DNA from: Streptococcaceae bacterium ESL0729
Lineage (GTDB): Bacteria; Bacillota; Bacilli; Lactobacillales; Streptococcaceae
DNA length: 64,000 bases
Direction: 5' to 3'
Assembly: GCA_029391995.1 (NCBI GenBank)
Contig: CP113924.1
Location: 396,001-460,000 of the forward strand
The translations under genes were made by a program, and so were the position numbers. The notes beneath the pieces were generated by a model, which had not been told where the DNA came from, made no database searches, and worked only from the letters and a program-made list of their open reading frames with translations. Positions 1-11,602 of this stretch are shown piece by piece (the first letter of the stretch is position 1; every line of letters starts with the position of its first letter).

Positions 1-647
1 TAAAGGGTGTAGGAAAAGCTGTAAATGTTCATGCAAGCCTTCTACCTAAGTACCGAGGAGGTGCACCGGTCCATTATTCGATCATCAACGGAGACGCAAA
101 AACTGGTGTGACCATTATGGAGATGGTTAAAAAGATGGATGCTGGAGATATTATCAGTCAGGTTGAGCTAGCAATCACAGATGCTGATAATGTTGGGACT
201 ATGTTTGACAAACTGAGCCTTGCCGGTCGTGACCTTCTTCTTGAAACCCTTCCTGGTTACCTGGACGGAAGTATTCAGCCACGTCCCCAAGATGAGGAGC
301 TCGTAAGTTACAGTCCAAATATTACACCAGAGGAAGAAAAAATTGACTGGAACAAGTCAGCTCGTGCCATCTTCAATCAAGTCCGCGGTATGTATCCATG
401 GCCTGTGGCCCATACCTTCTTAAATGGCAATCGCTTTAAGATTTATGAAGCAAAAGCTGTCGAAGGATCAGGCAAACCTGGTGAAGTTTTAAGCCGCACC
501 AAGAATTCTCTTCTTGTTGGAACGGGTGAGGGAGCCCTTGAGTTGATTACTGTTCAACCGGCAGGAAAACCTAAGATGCAGGTTAATGACTTCTTAAACG
601 GGGTAGGACGAGAAATCAAGGAGGGAGATTACTTTGGCCAAGAATAA
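1..647 (+). CDS. fmt: Methionyl-tRNA formyltransferase, 3' part (5' end outside window)
   Basis: Transfers a formyl group from 10-formyl-THF to initiator Met-tRNA in the cytoplasm. The frame is open from base 3, so about 214 C-terminal residues are present and the N-terminal third is missing. The family motif [16 protein letters not shown] is visible, with the conserved [16 protein letters not shown] stretch after it. The C-terminal tRNA-binding domain follows ([19 protein letters not shown]). The last 14 bases overlap rsmB, which fits the priA-fmt-rsmB-stp-pknB order common in this family. Confidence 0.95.
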   Translation, partial: KGVGKAVNVHASLLPKYRGGAPVHYSIINGDAKTGVTIMEMVKKMDAGDIISQVELAITDADNVGTMFDKLSLAGRDLLLETLPGYLDGSIQPRPQDEELVSYSPNITPEEEKIDWNKSARAIFNQVRGMYPWPVAHTFLNGNRFKIYEAKAVEGSGKPGEVLSRTKNSLLVGTGEGALELITVQPAGKPKMQVNDFLNGVGREIKEGDYFGQE

Positions 648-1950
648 TAATCCAAGGGAGTTAGCCCTTCGCGTTTTAAATCAGGTTTTTAATGAGGAGG
701 CTTATGCTAATATTGCCTTAAACGAGGCCCTTAAAAATTCCCAGTTGTCAGTCCTTGATAAGGCTCTTGTGACCAACTTAGTTTACGGGACTATTAGCCA
801 CAAGCTAACACTTGAGTGGTACCTGAAGCCCTTTATTAAGCGAACCAAAAAATGGGTCAAAAATCTGCTCCTTCTTTCCCTTTATCAGATTGTTTATATG
901 GACAAAATTCCTGATTCGGCAGCAGTTGATGAGGCTGTAAAACTTGCCAAAGGTCAAGGAGATAAGCGTTTATCTGGTTTTGTAAATGGGGTCTTAAGGA
1001 ACTTCCTGCGTACACCGCGAGCTCAATTTTCAGATATCAAGAAGGAAGCTGACCGTTTGTCAATTGAGTATAGCCTACCAGTCTTTCTAATTAAAAAACT
1101 TCAAGAGCAATTTGGCCAAGAGCGTACCCAAAATATCTTAGAAAGCCTGAATACTCCAAGTAAAAATAGCCTGCGAGTTAACCTAGCCAAGGTTGATTTT
1201 AACCGAGAATTTGACAGTTTATCTAAGTTTTTTGAGCTTGAAAAAAGTAAGCTTGCAGCAACTGCCCTTTTGGCTAAGGGTGGAAATCTTGCGGCCAGTA
1301 AGGACTTTAAAGAGGGTAAAATTACCATTCAGGATGAATCCAGCCAATTGGTTGCACCAACCCTTGAAATTGAAGGCGGTGAAAAAATTCTTGATGCCTG
1401 TGCAGCCCCAGGAGGCAAGACTGTCCACATGGCTGAGTACCTAAAAGACGGTCATATTACAGCCCTTGACCTTTACGACCACAAGCTTAAATTAATCAAT
1501 GATAATGCTGAGCGTCTGGGTCTAACTGATAAGATTACCACTCAAAAGCTTGATGCCAGCAAGGCCTTTGAAGAATTTGGTTCTGAGGTCTTTGATAAGG
1601 CCTTGGTTGACGCTCCTTGTAGTGGGATAGGTCTTATCAGAAGAAAGCCTGATATTAAGTATCGCAAGGAGCTTGAAGACTTCACAAGCCTTCAGGAGAT
1701 CCAAGTGGCCATTTTGTCAAATGTTGGAAAAACCCTTAAAAAGAATGGTATAATGGTCTACAGTACATGTACTATTTTCGATGAGGAGAACTTCCAGGTG
1801 GTGGATAGATTCTTACAGGAAAATCAGGACTTTGAACAGGTGTTAATCGATAGTGACAATACTAATATTGTTAAGGACGGGTGTATTTTGCTTACACCAG
1901 AACTTTATCATACAGATGGTTTCTTTATTGCGAAATTTAGAAAAAAATAA
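634..1950 (+). CDS. rsmB: 16S rRNA (cytosine-967-C5)-methyltransferase RsmB/Sun
   Basis: Methylates C967 of 16S rRNA using SAM. It is 438 aa with an N-terminal NusB-like RNA-binding domain (about residues 1-130) and a C-terminal Rossmann methyltransferase. Seen directly: the SAM loop [10 protein letters not shown] (254-263), and the two cysteines of NOL1/NOP2/Sun enzymes in APCSG (C329, release) and STCT (C379, catalytic). The start is a TTG at 634, preceded by AAGGAGGG within the end of fmt, so the two genes overlap by 14 bp and are probably translationally coupled. Confidence 0.96.
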   Translation: MAKNNNPRELALRVLNQVFNEEAYANIALNEALKNSQLSVLDKALVTNLVYGTISHKLTLEWYLKPFIKRTKKWVKNLLLLSLYQIVYMDKIPDSAAVDEAVKLAKGQGDKRLSGFVNGVLRNFLRTPRAQFSDIKKEADRLSIEYSLPVFLIKKLQEQFGQERTQNILESLNTPSKNSLRVNLAKVDFNREFDSLSKFFELEKSKLAATALLAKGGNLAASKDFKEGKITIQDESSQLVAPTLEIEGGEKILDACAAPGGKTVHMAEYLKDGHITALDLYDHKLKLINDNAERLGLTDKITTQKLDASKAFEEFGSEVFDKALVDAPCSGIGLIRRKPDIKYRKELEDFTSLQEIQVAILSNVGKTLKKNGIMVYSTCTIFDEENFQVVDRFLQENQDFEQVLIDSDNTNIVKDGCILLTPELYHTDGFFIAKFRKK

Positions 1951-1976
1951 ATCATCTAAGTCTGAAAGGAAAACTA

Positions 1977-2723
1977 ATGAAATTTACAGTACTTACGGAT
2001 GTTGGCATTAAGCGTGTTACCAATCAAGATTTTGCTGACGTTTATACTAATAAGCAAGGACAGAAGATTTTTATACTAGCTGATGGGATGGGAGGACACG
2101 CCGCAGGTAACGTGGCCAGCCGTCTTGCTGTTGAGGATTTAGGTAAATTATGGCAGGATACTAATTTTTCTAGTAGTCATGCTAGAGATGAGATTTCAGA
2201 TTGGCTAGTTGAAAAGATATCAGTTGAAAATCAAAATATTGCAGACCTTGGTCGCCTAGATGACTTTAGGGGGATGGGAACAACCCTTGAAATTGTCATT
2301 GTTCTTGGCTCTGATTTAATATCAGCCCATGTAGGGGACAGTAGAACTCAAATCATTCGTGACAACCACTTGATTAAGGTGACACGCGATCATTCTCTCG
2401 TTCAAGAACTTTTGGATGCTGGGGAATTGACTGAAGAAGAGGCTGAAAATCACCCCAATAAAAATATTGTGACCAAAAGTATTGGTCAGCAAACCTTCCT
2501 TGAGCCTGATATTAATATCGTAGCCATTGAAGCTGGGGATTACATTCTTTTAAGCAGTGATGGTTTGACCAATATGGTAGCAAAAGATGAGATTGTTCAG
2601 GTGGTTGAAGGTCCTAGAACCATTGAAGATAAGGCAGAGCATTTAATTGAGCTGGCAAACAATTACGGGGGGCATGATAATGTAACTGTTATCCTGCTTG
2701 AGATTGATAAGGAGGCCTGTTAG
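1977..2723 (+). CDS. stp: PP2C-type Ser/Thr protein phosphatase (Stp/PppL)
   Basis: Metal-dependent phosphatase that reverses phosphorylation by the PASTA kinase encoded next. It is 248 aa. PP2C motifs are present: DVGIKRVTNQD at the N terminus, ADGMGGH (metal-binding D36), RGMGTT, GDSR, SSDGLTNM and GGHDNVTV. An AGGA-containing ribosome site precedes the ATG. The gene ends TAG and the kinase ATG follows with no gap, so the pair is co-transcribed and probably co-translated. Confidence 0.96.
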   Translation: MKFTVLTDVGIKRVTNQDFADVYTNKQGQKIFILADGMGGHAAGNVASRLAVEDLGKLWQDTNFSSSHARDEISDWLVEKISVENQNIADLGRLDDFRGMGTTLEIVIVLGSDLISAHVGDSRTQIIRDNHLIKVTRDHSLVQELLDAGELTEEEAENHPNKNIVTKSIGQQTFLEPDINIVAIEAGDYILLSSDGLTNMVAKDEIVQVVEGPRTIEDKAEHLIELANNYGGHDNVTVILLEIDKEAC

Positions 2724-4895
2724 ATGATTCAAGTAGGCAAATTATTTGCTGAGCGTTATTTAGTGATGAAGGAAATCGGCCGTGGAGGGATGGCAAATGT
2801 CTACCTGGCGGAAGATACCTTTTTAGACAATCGACTTGTGGCTATCAAGGTCTTAAGGTCGAATCTTGAAAATGATAGCATAGCCATTGCCCGCTTTCAA
2901 AGGGAAGCTTATGCTATGTCTGAATTAAATCACCCAAATATTGTTGGAATTAGTGATGTTGGCGATGTTGATAACCAGCAGTATATCGTCATGGAATATA
3001 TTGACGGGGTAACCCTCAAGCAATATATTAAGGAACACGCTCCTCTATCAAATGATGAGGCCATCCACTATATCAGCCAAATTCTATCAGCCATGAAACT
3101 TGCTCATGAGCGTGGGATTATCCACCGGGACCTTAAGCCTCAAAATATTTTAATCAGTAAAAGTGGTGATGCTAAGGTAACAGACTTTGGTATTGCCATG
3201 GCCTTTGCTGAGACAAGTCTGACCCAGACCAATAGCATGTTTGGAAGTATCCACTACCTGTCACCAGAGCAGGCTCGTGGAGCCAAGGCAACGGTCCAAA
3301 GTGATATCTATGCCATGGGTATTATTCTGTATGAAATGCTTACAGGAGATGTGCCCTTTGATGGTGATAGTGCAGTTACCATTGCCCTCCAGCACTTTCA
3401 AAAGCCCCTTCCATCTATCATAAATATCAATAAAAATGTACCCCAAGCCTTAGAAAATGTTGTCATTAAAGCTACAGCCAAGGATTTATCAGACCGTTAT
3501 CAAAATGTTTCTGAAATGCTTAAAGATGTAGCTACATCAACTTCTTTAGACCGCAAGGACGAAAAGAAATTAGTCTTTACTAAGGACAAGGAAGATGAGA
3601 ATGAGACCAAGGTTCTGCCGAAGATGGTTCTTGATAAGAGTGACACCGAAGAATTGGTCAAAAAGGTCAGTACTGATACCAACAAGATCAAGGAGGAGGA
3701 AGAAGCAAAGCCTAATTCAAGGGCTAAGGGTAAGAAAAAAACAGGTTGGATTATTGGCTCAGTTGCAGCTGCCATTTTAGCTCTGATTATTGCCCTTGTT
3801 ATCTTCACGACTCCTAAGGATATTAAGATTCCCCAGGTCAGTGGTATGACTATTGACCAGGCCAAGGAAGCTATAAGTAAGTCGGGTCTAAAGGTGGGAA
3901 ATGTCAAGGAAGAGCCAAGTGATACCTATGACAAGGACCAGGTCATAAGGACCAACCCAGCTATTGGTACCACTAAAAAAGAAGGCTCATCGATTGACCT
4001 TTACGTATCCCTAGGCAAGGGAGTTATTGAAATGCCTGATTATGTTTCAAAAGGCTTTACTTACGAAGATGCCGTGGCAGACCTTGTTCGTCTAGGAATC
4101 TCTGAATTAAGGATTATCAAAACATCCGTAACCAGTGACAAGGATGAGGACGTGATTATCGGTCAAAATCCTTCTAAGGGGGGTTACCTTGATAAAAATT
4201 CAAGTGATCCAATAACTCTTGAAGTAAGTAATGGTGGTAAGACTGGAAGCATGAGTAGTCTTGTTGGACTTTCAGTTTCTGAGGCTAAAAAACGCCTTAA
4301 GAATATGGGGGTTTCAGAAAACAATATTAGCTTGGTTGAAAATAAAACCATTAATCCAAATGACAGCTCAAATCCTGTTACCGACCAAAGTATTGATGTA
4401 GGAACACCTTTCAATCCGAAGAAGGTTAAGATTGAGCTTCATTACAATAGCTATGACGCCCAAGCCGCAGCAGAAGCTGAGAAAAAGGCCCAGGAAGAAG
4501 CAGCTAAAAAAGAGCTTGAAACTGCTAAAGAATCAGCCAAGACTACTATAAATGGCCTAAGCAATTTAAGTGATGTGGAAAAAAATAACTTTATTTCTTC
4601 AGTCGACAAGGCAACAACAACCAAGGACGTTGAAAGTGCTGTTAGTGATGCTAAATCAAAAGATGACGAATATAAGAAAAAAGATGATGATGCAAAACTT
4701 GCAAGTGCCAAGGAAGCAGCTAAAGTTGTAATTGATGGATTAAACAATTTACCTGCTTCTGAAAAATCAGCATTTAAAGAATTAATCAAAAAAGCATCAA
4801 GTATCGATTCAATAAATTCTATAGTAAGTGATGCCCAAGCAGCTAATGCCAAGGCAAATACTCCGACAGGTTCAGGAACAAATACCAATAATTAG
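2724..4895 (+). CDS. pknB: PASTA-domain Ser/Thr protein kinase with C-terminal GA-like modules
   Basis: Membrane eukaryote-type kinase that senses cell-wall state and controls division. It is 723 aa. The kinase domain covers residues 1-270: glycine loop [12 protein letters not shown] lysine K42, catalytic HRD with D136, and DFG at 154-156. A Lys-rich linker is followed by one transmembrane helix at about 341-361. Three PASTA repeats lie at about 366-431, 434-503 and 508-575. Unusually, about 145 further residues follow. They are Ala/Lys-rich coiled coil (577-600) and two copies of a three-helix-like module (about 597-645 and 658-708) resembling GA/albumin-binding modules. A short Thr/Asn tail closes the protein. 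Many family members stop after the last PASTA repeat. Confidence 0.95.
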   Translation: MIQVGKLFAERYLVMKEIGRGGMANVYLAEDTFLDNRLVAIKVLRSNLENDSIAIARFQREAYAMSELNHPNIVGISDVGDVDNQQYIVMEYIDGVTLKQYIKEHAPLSNDEAIHYISQILSAMKLAHERGIIHRDLKPQNILISKSGDAKVTDFGIAMAFAETSLTQTNSMFGSIHYLSPEQARGAKATVQSDIYAMGIILYEMLTGDVPFDGDSAVTIALQHFQKPLPSIININKNVPQALENVVIKATAKDLSDRYQNVSEMLKDVATSTSLDRKDEKKLVFTKDKEDENETKVLPKMVLDKSDTEELVKKVSTDTNKIKEEEEAKPNSRAKGKKKTGWIIGSVAAAILALIIALVIFTTPKDIKIPQVSGMTIDQAKEAISKSGLKVGNVKEEPSDTYDKDQVIRTNPAIGTTKKEGSSIDLYVSLGKGVIEMPDYVSKGFTYEDAVADLVRLGISELRIIKTSVTSDKDEDVIIGQNPSKGGYLDKNSSDPITLEVSNGGKTGSMSSLVGLSVSEAKKRLKNMGVSENNISLVENKTINPNDSSNPVTDQSIDVGTPFNPKKVKIELHYNSYDAQAAAEAEKKAQEEAAKKELETAKESAKTTINGLSNLSDVEKNNFISSVDKATTTKDVESAVSDAKSKDDEYKKKDDDAKLASAKEAAKVVIDGLNNLPASEKSAFKELIKKASSIDSINSIVSDAQAANAKANTPTGSGTNTNN

Positions 4896-4897
4896 TC

Positions 4898-4933
4898 AAA
4901 AAAAGGTGTGATTTTAAATCACACCTTTTTTTG
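4898..4933 (+). terminator. Rho-independent terminator of the fmt-rsmB-stp-pknB operon
   Basis: A perfect stem AAAGGTGTGATTT / AAATCACACCTTT with a T-run follows the pknB stop directly. Confidence 0.9.
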
Positions 4934-4938
4934 AGTGT

Positions 4939-4967
4939 AAAAAAGACAGGCCCTAAGGTCTGTCTGA
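4939..4967 (-). terminator. Terminator of lysS
   Basis: Read on the minus strand, GACAGACC-TTAG-GGCCTGTC is followed by a run of T, just past the lysS stop. Confidence 0.8.
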
Positions 4968-4972
4968 TTTTA

Positions 4973-6496
<1,524 letters not shown>

Positions 6497-6572
6497 TTAT
6501 CATGAATAAGGGAATTATTAAAGGATATTTGGGCAAGTGACCTCCTTAAATTACTTAAGTAAGAATAAAGAT

Positions 6573-6587
6573 AATTTTCTAAAAATT
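6573..6587. promoter_or_regulatory. CodY-like box upstream of the leu promoter
   Basis: AATTTTCTAAAAATT matches the CodY consensus AATTTTCWGAAAATT at 14 of 15 positions. It lies one base upstream of the -35 hexamer of the leu promoter. CodY repression of branched-chain amino-acid genes under rich conditions is well known in lactococci. Binding here is inferred. Confidence 0.7.
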
Positions 6588-6588
6588 G

Positions 6589-6617
6589 TTGACAATAACA
6601 AATATTTATTATATTAT
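6589..6617 (+). promoter_or_regulatory. Promoter of the leu operon
   Basis: A perfect -35 TTGACA (6589-6594), a 17-base spacer and -10 TATTAT (6612-6617). An overlapping TATATT is an alternative -10. Transcription would start near 6624, upstream of the leader peptide. Confidence 0.75.
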
Positions 6618-6647
6618 TGGAAAAAATAAATTTAGAGGAAAATTCAA

Positions 6648-6716
6648 ATGACTAAGCCAAATTTCAATTTATTATTATTAAACGAGGACTCGCAGTGTAC
6701 TTTTTTCAAAGTATAA
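6648..6716 (+). CDS. Leucine leader peptide
   Basis: A 22-codon reading frame that starts MTKPNFNLLLLNEDS and contains four consecutive Leu codons, all TTA. An AGAGGA ribosome site precedes the ATG. The frame runs into a hairpin at about 6685-6730 (AGGACTCGCA pairs with TGCGGGTCCT, with TACTTT/AAAGTA stacked inside). A terminator lies about 45 bases beyond the stop codon. This is the classical layout for ribosome-stalling attenuation by charged tRNA-Leu, as described for the Lactococcus lactis leu operon. Confidence 0.85.
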   Translation: MTKPNFNLLLLNEDSQCTFFKV

Positions 6717-6746
6717 TATGTGCGGGTCCTGTTTGGCGTAAGTCAA

Positions 6747-6790
6747 GATGGGACTAAGACGTCCCATCATTTGGGACGTTTTTCTTTTAA
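6747..6790 (+). terminator. leu attenuator: terminator with mutually exclusive hairpin
   Basis: The terminator stem ACGTCCCA-tcatt-TGGGACGT (6759-6779) is followed by a T-tract. The 5' arm can instead pair upstream as GATGGGAC (6747-6754) with GTCCCATC (6761-6768). That 8-bp perfect alternative destroys the terminator. The choice between the two is expected to depend on where the ribosome sits on the leader peptide. Confidence 0.85.
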
Positions 6791-6822
6791 AAAAATCTTT
6801 TAAAAAAATTAAGGAGAGTTTT

Positions 6823-8349
6823 ATGAAAAAAATTGAATTTCTTGATACAAGTCTTAGGGACGGAGAGCAGACACCAGGGGTAAATTTCTCGATTGAAGAA
6901 AAGGTTAATATAGCCAAGCAACTTGAAAAATGGGGTATTTCAGCTATTGAGGCTGGTTTTCCAGCAGCCAGCCCTGATAGTTTTGAGGCTGTTTCGCAAA
7001 TCGCAAAAATCATGACCAAGACAGCTGTTACAGGTCTTGCTCGCTGCGTTAAAGGAGATATTGACCGAGCCTTTGAAGCCCTAAAGGATGCCAAATATCC
7101 ACAAGTCCATGTTTTTATTGCCACAAGTCCTGTTCACATGGAATATAAGCTTAAGATGACAGAAGATGAGGTTATAAAAAGTATTGCCCACCATGTAAGT
7201 TATGCGAGAACCCTCTTTGATGTTGTGGAATTCTCTCCAGAGGATGCGACAAGAACAGAGAGAGCTTTCCTTCTAAAGGCTGTTCAAACGGCAGTTGATA
7301 ATGGAGCAACCTACATTAATATTCCAGATACCGTTGGCTATACTGTGCCAGAAGAATTTGGTGAAATTTTTAAATACTTGATTGAAAATATCAAGTCTGA
7401 CCGCAAAATCATCTTTAGTCCCCATTGTCATGATGACCTTGGAATGGCTACAGCCAATACACTTGCGGCGGTTAAGAACGGGGCAGGTCGCGTTGAGGGA
7501 ACAGTCAATGGTATTGGCGAGAGGGCAGGAAATGCAGCCCTTGAGGAGGTGGCAGTAGCCCTTCATATCAGATCAGACTATTATCAGGCTACCAGTGATA
7601 TCGTCCTAAGCAGGACCAAGGCTACTAGTGACATGGTCGCAAGTTATTCAGGCCTTTCAGTTCCTAAGAATAAGGCTGTAATTGGTGGTAATGCCTTTGC
7701 CCATGAAAGTGGTATCCACCAGGACGGAGTCCTAAAAAATCCTGAAACTTATGAAATCATCACTCCAGAACTTGTTGGAATTAAATTTAATTCCCTACCA
7801 CTTGGAAAATTGTCAGGTCGTCATGCCTTTAAGGAAAAACTTAAGGAACTTGAATTTGACTTTACTGAAGAAGAACTAACAGGATATTTTTCAGACTTTA
7901 AAAAGCTTGCTGACAAGAAAAAAGAAATTACTGATGAAGACATAAGAGCCCTAATCCTTGGTCAAAGTCTAGCTGACAGTGAGATTATTCTTGAAGACAT
8001 TGAGCTAAACTATGAATCAAATGGAAGACAGGATGTTAAGATTCATCTGTTTGACCGGGAAAATCAAGAAAAGGCCCAGGTTCAAGCTCACGGTCTAGGT
8101 AGTATTGAAGCCATCTTTAATGCCATTGACAAGTACTTTGGTCAAAAAATGTTCCTTGAATCTTATGAAATTGAAGCCATCACAAGTGGACGTGATGCCC
8201 AGGCTGAGGTTCAGGTTCATGTGAAAAATCCTAAAACAGGAGTTAATTTCTCATCTAAGGGAATTGACTATGATGTCTTGAAGGCTAGTGCCCAAGCCTA
8301 TATCAGAGCTAGCTCTTTTGTAAGGGATGAAAAAGTTAAGGGGGCCTAG
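6823..8349 (+). CDS. leuA: 2-isopropylmalate synthase
   Basis: First committed step of leucine synthesis: 2-ketoisovalerate plus acetyl-CoA gives 2-isopropylmalate. It is 508 aa from the ATG at 6823, which has AAGGAG 6-7 bases upstream. The frame stays open upstream to 6748, but that start would lie inside the attenuator. The HMGL-like TIM barrel shows the [13 protein letters not shown] signature, the HCHDDLGMA metal/catalytic motif and [10 protein letters not shown]. The C-terminal about 130 residues form the LeuA allosteric domain that senses leucine. First gene of leuABCD. Confidence 0.97.
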   Translation: MKKIEFLDTSLRDGEQTPGVNFSIEEKVNIAKQLEKWGISAIEAGFPAASPDSFEAVSQIAKIMTKTAVTGLARCVKGDIDRAFEALKDAKYPQVHVFIATSPVHMEYKLKMTEDEVIKSIAHHVSYARTLFDVVEFSPEDATRTERAFLLKAVQTAVDNGATYINIPDTVGYTVPEEFGEIFKYLIENIKSDRKIIFSPHCHDDLGMATANTLAAVKNGAGRVEGTVNGIGERAGNAALEEVAVALHIRSDYYQATSDIVLSRTKATSDMVASYSGLSVPKNKAVIGGNAFAHESGIHQDGVLKNPETYEIITPELVGIKFNSLPLGKLSGRHAFKEKLKELEFDFTEEELTGYFSDFKKLADKKKEITDEDIRALILGQSLADSEIILEDIELNYESNGRQDVKIHLFDRENQEKAQVQAHGLGSIEAIFNAIDKYFGQKMFLESYEIEAITSGRDAQAEVQVHVKNPKTGVNFSSKGIDYDVLKASAQAYIRASSFVRDEKVKGA

Positions 8350-8353
8350 GAAG

Positions 8354-9391
8354 ATGACAAAAAAAATAGCAGTTTTAGCAGGTGATGGAATTGGCCCTGA
8401 AATCATGGCCGCAGGCCTTGCGGTTTTACAAGTAGCAGCCCAAAAAAGTGATTTTGACTACCAGCTTGAAGAGCTTGATTTTGGGGGAGTAGCCATTGAT
8501 AAGACTGGGAACCCTCTCCCCCAGGAAACCCTTGATAGTCTAAAGGAGTCAGATGCGATATTACTTGCAGCCATCGGCCACCCCAAATACAATGAGGCAA
8601 AAATTCGGCCAGAACAGGGACTTTTAAAGCTCAGACAGGAGCTTGGTTTATTTGCTAATATCAGGCCAGTTAAAATTTTTGAGGAACTTAAAAGACTATC
8701 ACCTCTGAAGGCTGAAATTATTGAGGGCGTTAATTTCACAGTAGTTAGAGAGCTGACCGGAGGCATCTACTTTGGCGAGCACAAGCTTGAAAAGGAAGAG
8801 GCACGTGATGTCAATGAATATACGGCCGATGAAATTAGAAGAATCATGAAGGTAGCCTTTGAAATGGCTGAAAAGCGTGATGGCCTTGTGACTAGCGTTG
8901 ACAAGCAAAATGTGCTAGCAACCAGCAAGCTGTGGCGGAGTGTTGCAACAGAGGTAGCCCTTGATTATCCACAGGTAAGATTAGAGCATCAATTGGTAGA
9001 TAGCCTTGCCATGCTGATGATTACAAATCCGCGTAAGTTTGATGTTATTGTAACGGAAAATCTTTTTGGAGATATCTTATCTGACGAGGCGAGTGTCCTT
9101 CCAGGAAGTCTTGGTGTTATGCCTTCAGCCAGCCACTCTGAGTCTGGGCCAAGCCTTTATGAGCCGATACATGGAAGTGCACCAGATATTGCAGGTTTGG
9201 GACTTGCAAATCCAGTAAGTATGATTTTATCGGTCGCTATGATGCTTGATGAGTCCTTTGGTCTTAAGAGCGTAGCAGCTGATATTGAAAGAGCAGTTGA
9301 AAAAACCTTCGCTCAAGGTATTTTTACAAGAGACTTGGGCGGAGAAGCTTCGACAGAAGAGATGACAAGAGCAATTATTAGTAATTTGTGA
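8354..9391 (+). CDS. leuB: 3-isopropylmalate dehydrogenase
   Basis: Oxidatively decarboxylates 3-isopropylmalate with NAD+. It is 345 aa from the ATG at 8354 (KKIAVLAGDGIGPEI), four bases after the leuA stop. A longer frame from 8327 would overlap leuA and lacks the family N terminus, so it was not used. The isocitrate/isopropylmalate dehydrogenase signature is visible around NLFGDILSDEASVLPGSLG, and the substrate loop in LRQELGLFANIRP. Confidence 0.96.
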   Translation: MTKKIAVLAGDGIGPEIMAAGLAVLQVAAQKSDFDYQLEELDFGGVAIDKTGNPLPQETLDSLKESDAILLAAIGHPKYNEAKIRPEQGLLKLRQELGLFANIRPVKIFEELKRLSPLKAEIIEGVNFTVVRELTGGIYFGEHKLEKEEARDVNEYTADEIRRIMKVAFEMAEKRDGLVTSVDKQNVLATSKLWRSVATEVALDYPQVRLEHQLVDSLAMLMITNPRKFDVIVTENLFGDILSDEASVLPGSLGVMPSASHSESGPSLYEPIHGSAPDIAGLGLANPVSMILSVAMMLDESFGLKSVAADIERAVEKTFAQGIFTRDLGGEASTEEMTRAIISNL

Positions 9392-9400
9392 GGTAGAGAT

Positions 9401-10771
9401 ATGGGACAGGCAATATTTGATAAACTATGGGACAGACATGTGATTACAGGAGAGATTGGTCAACCTCAGCTTATGTATGTGGACCAGCATTTCATCCATG
9501 AGGTTACAAGTCCTCAGGCCTTTTCAGGAATGAGGGAAAATGGACGCAGGCTAAGAAGGCCAGAGTTGACCTTTGGAACAACCGACCATAATGTACCAAC
9601 AGTTGATATTTTTAACATTCAGGATTTGATTTCAAAAAATCAGATTGAGACTTTTGCTGAGAATGTTGAAGATTTTAAGGTCGATGCGGCTGTCCATGGT
9701 AGTAAGCTTCAGGGAATTGTCCACATGGTGGGACCTGAAACAGGCCGCAGCCAGCCAGGAAAGATAGTGGTTTGCGGGGATTCACATACGGCCACTCATG
9801 GGGCCTTTGGAGCTATTGCCTTTGGTATTGGTACCAGTGAGGTTGAGCATGTCTTTGCCACTCAAACCATCTGGCAGGTGAAACCTAAGAAGATGAAGAT
9901 TGAGTTTACCGGAAAGGCTCCTAAAGGGATTTATGCCAAGGACTATATCCTAGCTCTTATTGCTCGTTACGGGGTTGATGCTGGTGTTGGTTATGCTGTT
10001 GAATTTGCAGGAGAAGCCATTTCAGACCTTGAAATGGAGGAGCGGATGACCATTTGTAATATGGCCATTGAGTTTGGAGCAAAGATTGGGCTCATGAATC
10101 CTGATGCTAAGACCTATGCTTATGTAGCTGGTAGAGAAAAGGCACCTAAAGATATGGAGGCAGCCATTGCTGATTGGGAAACTCTAGTTAGTGATCAAGA
10201 TGCAAGCTATGACAAGGTGATTACCATTGAGGTTGATAAGCTTGCTCCTATGGTGACTTGGGGTACAAATCCTGAGATGGCTGTTGAATATACAGAGTCC
10301 CTACCTGAGGTTCTTGACTTTAATGATGAGCGTGCTTATTCATATATGGACCTAAATCCTGGACAGATGGTAAGTGACATTGACCTTGGTTATGTATTTA
10401 TTGGCTCATGTACCAATGCCCGCTTGTCAGATTTGATCCTTGCCGCAAACATTGTCAAGGGTAAGAAGGTGGCTGATAAGCTGACAGCCATTGTGGTACC
10501 AGGAAGTCGTCCTGTTAAGAAGGCTGCAGAAGAGATGGGACTTGATAAGATTTTTATGGATGCAGGCTTTGAGTGGAGGGAACCAGGTTGTTCCATGTGT
10601 CTTGGAATGAATCCTGACCATGTTCCCCAGGGAGTACACTGTGCAAGTACCAGTAACCGGAACTTTGAAGGCCGTCAGGGCCACGGGGCAAGGACTCACC
10701 TTTGTAGTCCAGCCATGGCAGCTCTAGCTGCCCTTAACGGAAAATTTGTTGATGCAAGGGAGGCAATCTAA
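9401..10771 (+). CDS. leuC: 3-isopropylmalate dehydratase, large subunit
   Basis: Isomerises 2- to 3-isopropylmalate as a LeuC-LeuD heterodimer carrying a [4Fe-4S] cluster. It is 456 aa. Cluster ligands are visible at C337 ([10 protein letters not shown]), C397 and C400 ([11 protein letters not shown]). Aconitase-family motifs include [15 protein letters not shown]. The stop codon shares one base with the leuD start (TAATG), giving translational coupling to the small subunit. Confidence 0.97.
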   Translation: MGQAIFDKLWDRHVITGEIGQPQLMYVDQHFIHEVTSPQAFSGMRENGRRLRRPELTFGTTDHNVPTVDIFNIQDLISKNQIETFAENVEDFKVDAAVHGSKLQGIVHMVGPETGRSQPGKIVVCGDSHTATHGAFGAIAFGIGTSEVEHVFATQTIWQVKPKKMKIEFTGKAPKGIYAKDYILALIARYGVDAGVGYAVEFAGEAISDLEMEERMTICNMAIEFGAKIGLMNPDAKTYAYVAGREKAPKDMEAAIADWETLVSDQDASYDKVITIEVDKLAPMVTWGTNPEMAVEYTESLPEVLDFNDERAYSYMDLNPGQMVSDIDLGYVFIGSCTNARLSDLILAANIVKGKKVADKLTAIVVPGSRPVKKAAEEMGLDKIFMDAGFEWREPGCSMCLGMNPDHVPQGVHCASTSNRNFEGRQGHGARTHLCSPAMAALAALNGKFVDAREAI

Positions 10772-11373
10772 TGGATAAGTTTACAGTCTACACGGGAAAA
10801 ACAGTTCCTTTGATGAATGATAATATTGATACTGACCAGATTATTCCCAAGCAGTTTTTGAAGGCTACAGATAAGATTGGTTTTGGTAAAAATATGTTCT
10901 TTGAATGGCGATATCTCGAGGGAGGTAAGAAGGAAAATCCAGATTTCATCCTGAATCATCCCAACTACAAGGAAGCAAGCATTCTAATCACAGGAGACAA
11001 CTTTGGCTCAGGGTCAAGCCGTGAACATGCGGCCTGGGCCATTATGGACTACGGATTTAAGGTGATTGTAGCGGGGTCTTATTCGGATATTTTTTATAAT
11101 AATGCCCTTAAAAACGGAATCTTGCCCATTGTCTTAGACCTTGAAAGCCGCAAGGAATTGGCTGAGATTGCAAGTTCAACAGAGCTTGTAGTAGACTTGC
11201 CCCAGCAAAAAATCATTCTAGGAGATAAGGAATTTAACTTTGAGATTGACTCTGAGTGGAAGAGGAAGCTTGTTAATGGCCTAGATGATATTGGCCTAAC
11301 CCTTGAATACGAAGACCTAATTAGTCAGTATGAAAGAAATAGGCCAAGTTACTGGGTTGAAGCAGGTATTTAG
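10771..11373 (+). CDS. leuD: 3-isopropylmalate dehydratase, small subunit
   Basis: Small (swivelling) subunit of isopropylmalate isomerase, 200 aa, normal length. Family motifs: [14 protein letters not shown] near the N terminus and [16 protein letters not shown]. It is the last gene of the operon. The ilv genes that follow leuD in some lactococci are not present here. Confidence 0.97.
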   Translation: MDKFTVYTGKTVPLMNDNIDTDQIIPKQFLKATDKIGFGKNMFFEWRYLEGGKKENPDFILNHPNYKEASILITGDNFGSGSSREHAAWAIMDYGFKVIVAGSYSDIFYNNALKNGILPIVLDLESRKELAEIASSTELVVDLPQQKIILGDKEFNFEIDSEWKRKLVNGLDDIGLTLEYEDLISQYERNRPSYWVEAGI

Positions 11374-11393
11374 TCACTTATTTTATGGAAGTA

Positions 11394-11421
11394 AAAGATC
11401 AGCTGGGCTGGTCTTTTTTTA
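11394..11421 (+). terminator. Terminator of leuABCD
   Basis: AAGATCAGC-tgg-GCTGGTCTT stem (one G-T pair) with a T-run, just after the leuD stop. Confidence 0.8.
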
Positions 11422-11428
11422 CTTGATA

Positions 11429-11446
11429 TTGTTAAACGTATGACAA
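11429..11446. promoter_or_regulatory. ScrR-type operator, distal copy
   Basis: TTGTTAAACGTATGACAA is an imperfect palindrome with half site TTGTyAwAC. It shares its core with the operators at 11516-11533 and 16104-16121, as expected for one LacI-family repressor (ScrR) serving the regulon. Confidence 0.6.
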
Positions 11447-11515
11447 TATTTTTCACAATTATAACATTACAAGTACATTACATATTGCTAGCTTTATTTT
11501 TAAAGGATTTTATTT

Positions 11516-11556
11516 TAGTAAACGTTTGACATTTTTATAAAATATTGTATTATACT
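11516..11556 (+). promoter_or_regulatory. scrA promoter with overlapping ScrR operator
   Basis: The palindrome TTAGTAAACGTTTGACAT (11516-11533) covers the -35 box TTGACA (11526-11531). A -10 of TATTAT (11548-11553, spacer 16) follows, with TATACT (11551-11556) as the alternative. Repressor bound here would block RNA polymerase. Confidence 0.7.
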
Positions 11557-11567
11557 AGTAGAGATGT

Positions 11568-11581
11568 GGAAATCGTTTTCA
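11568..11581. promoter_or_regulatory. cre-like site downstream of the scrA promoter
   Basis: GGAAATCGTTTTCA matches the CcpA consensus TGWAANCGNTNWCA except at the first base. It lies between the -10 box and the scrA ribosome site, a position suited to roadblock-type catabolite repression. Confidence 0.65.
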
Positions 11582-11602
11582 TAATAAAAAAAGGAGATAT
11601 GT

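Noticed and set aside
3500..3907. 135-aa minus-strand frame inside pknB
   Set aside because: Shadow of the kinase gene, with no ribosome site and composition typical of an antisense frame.
6748..6822. Longer LeuA start giving 25 extra residues
   Set aside because: It would begin inside the attenuator terminator and lacks a ribosome site. ATG 6823 has AAGGAG and matches the family N terminus.
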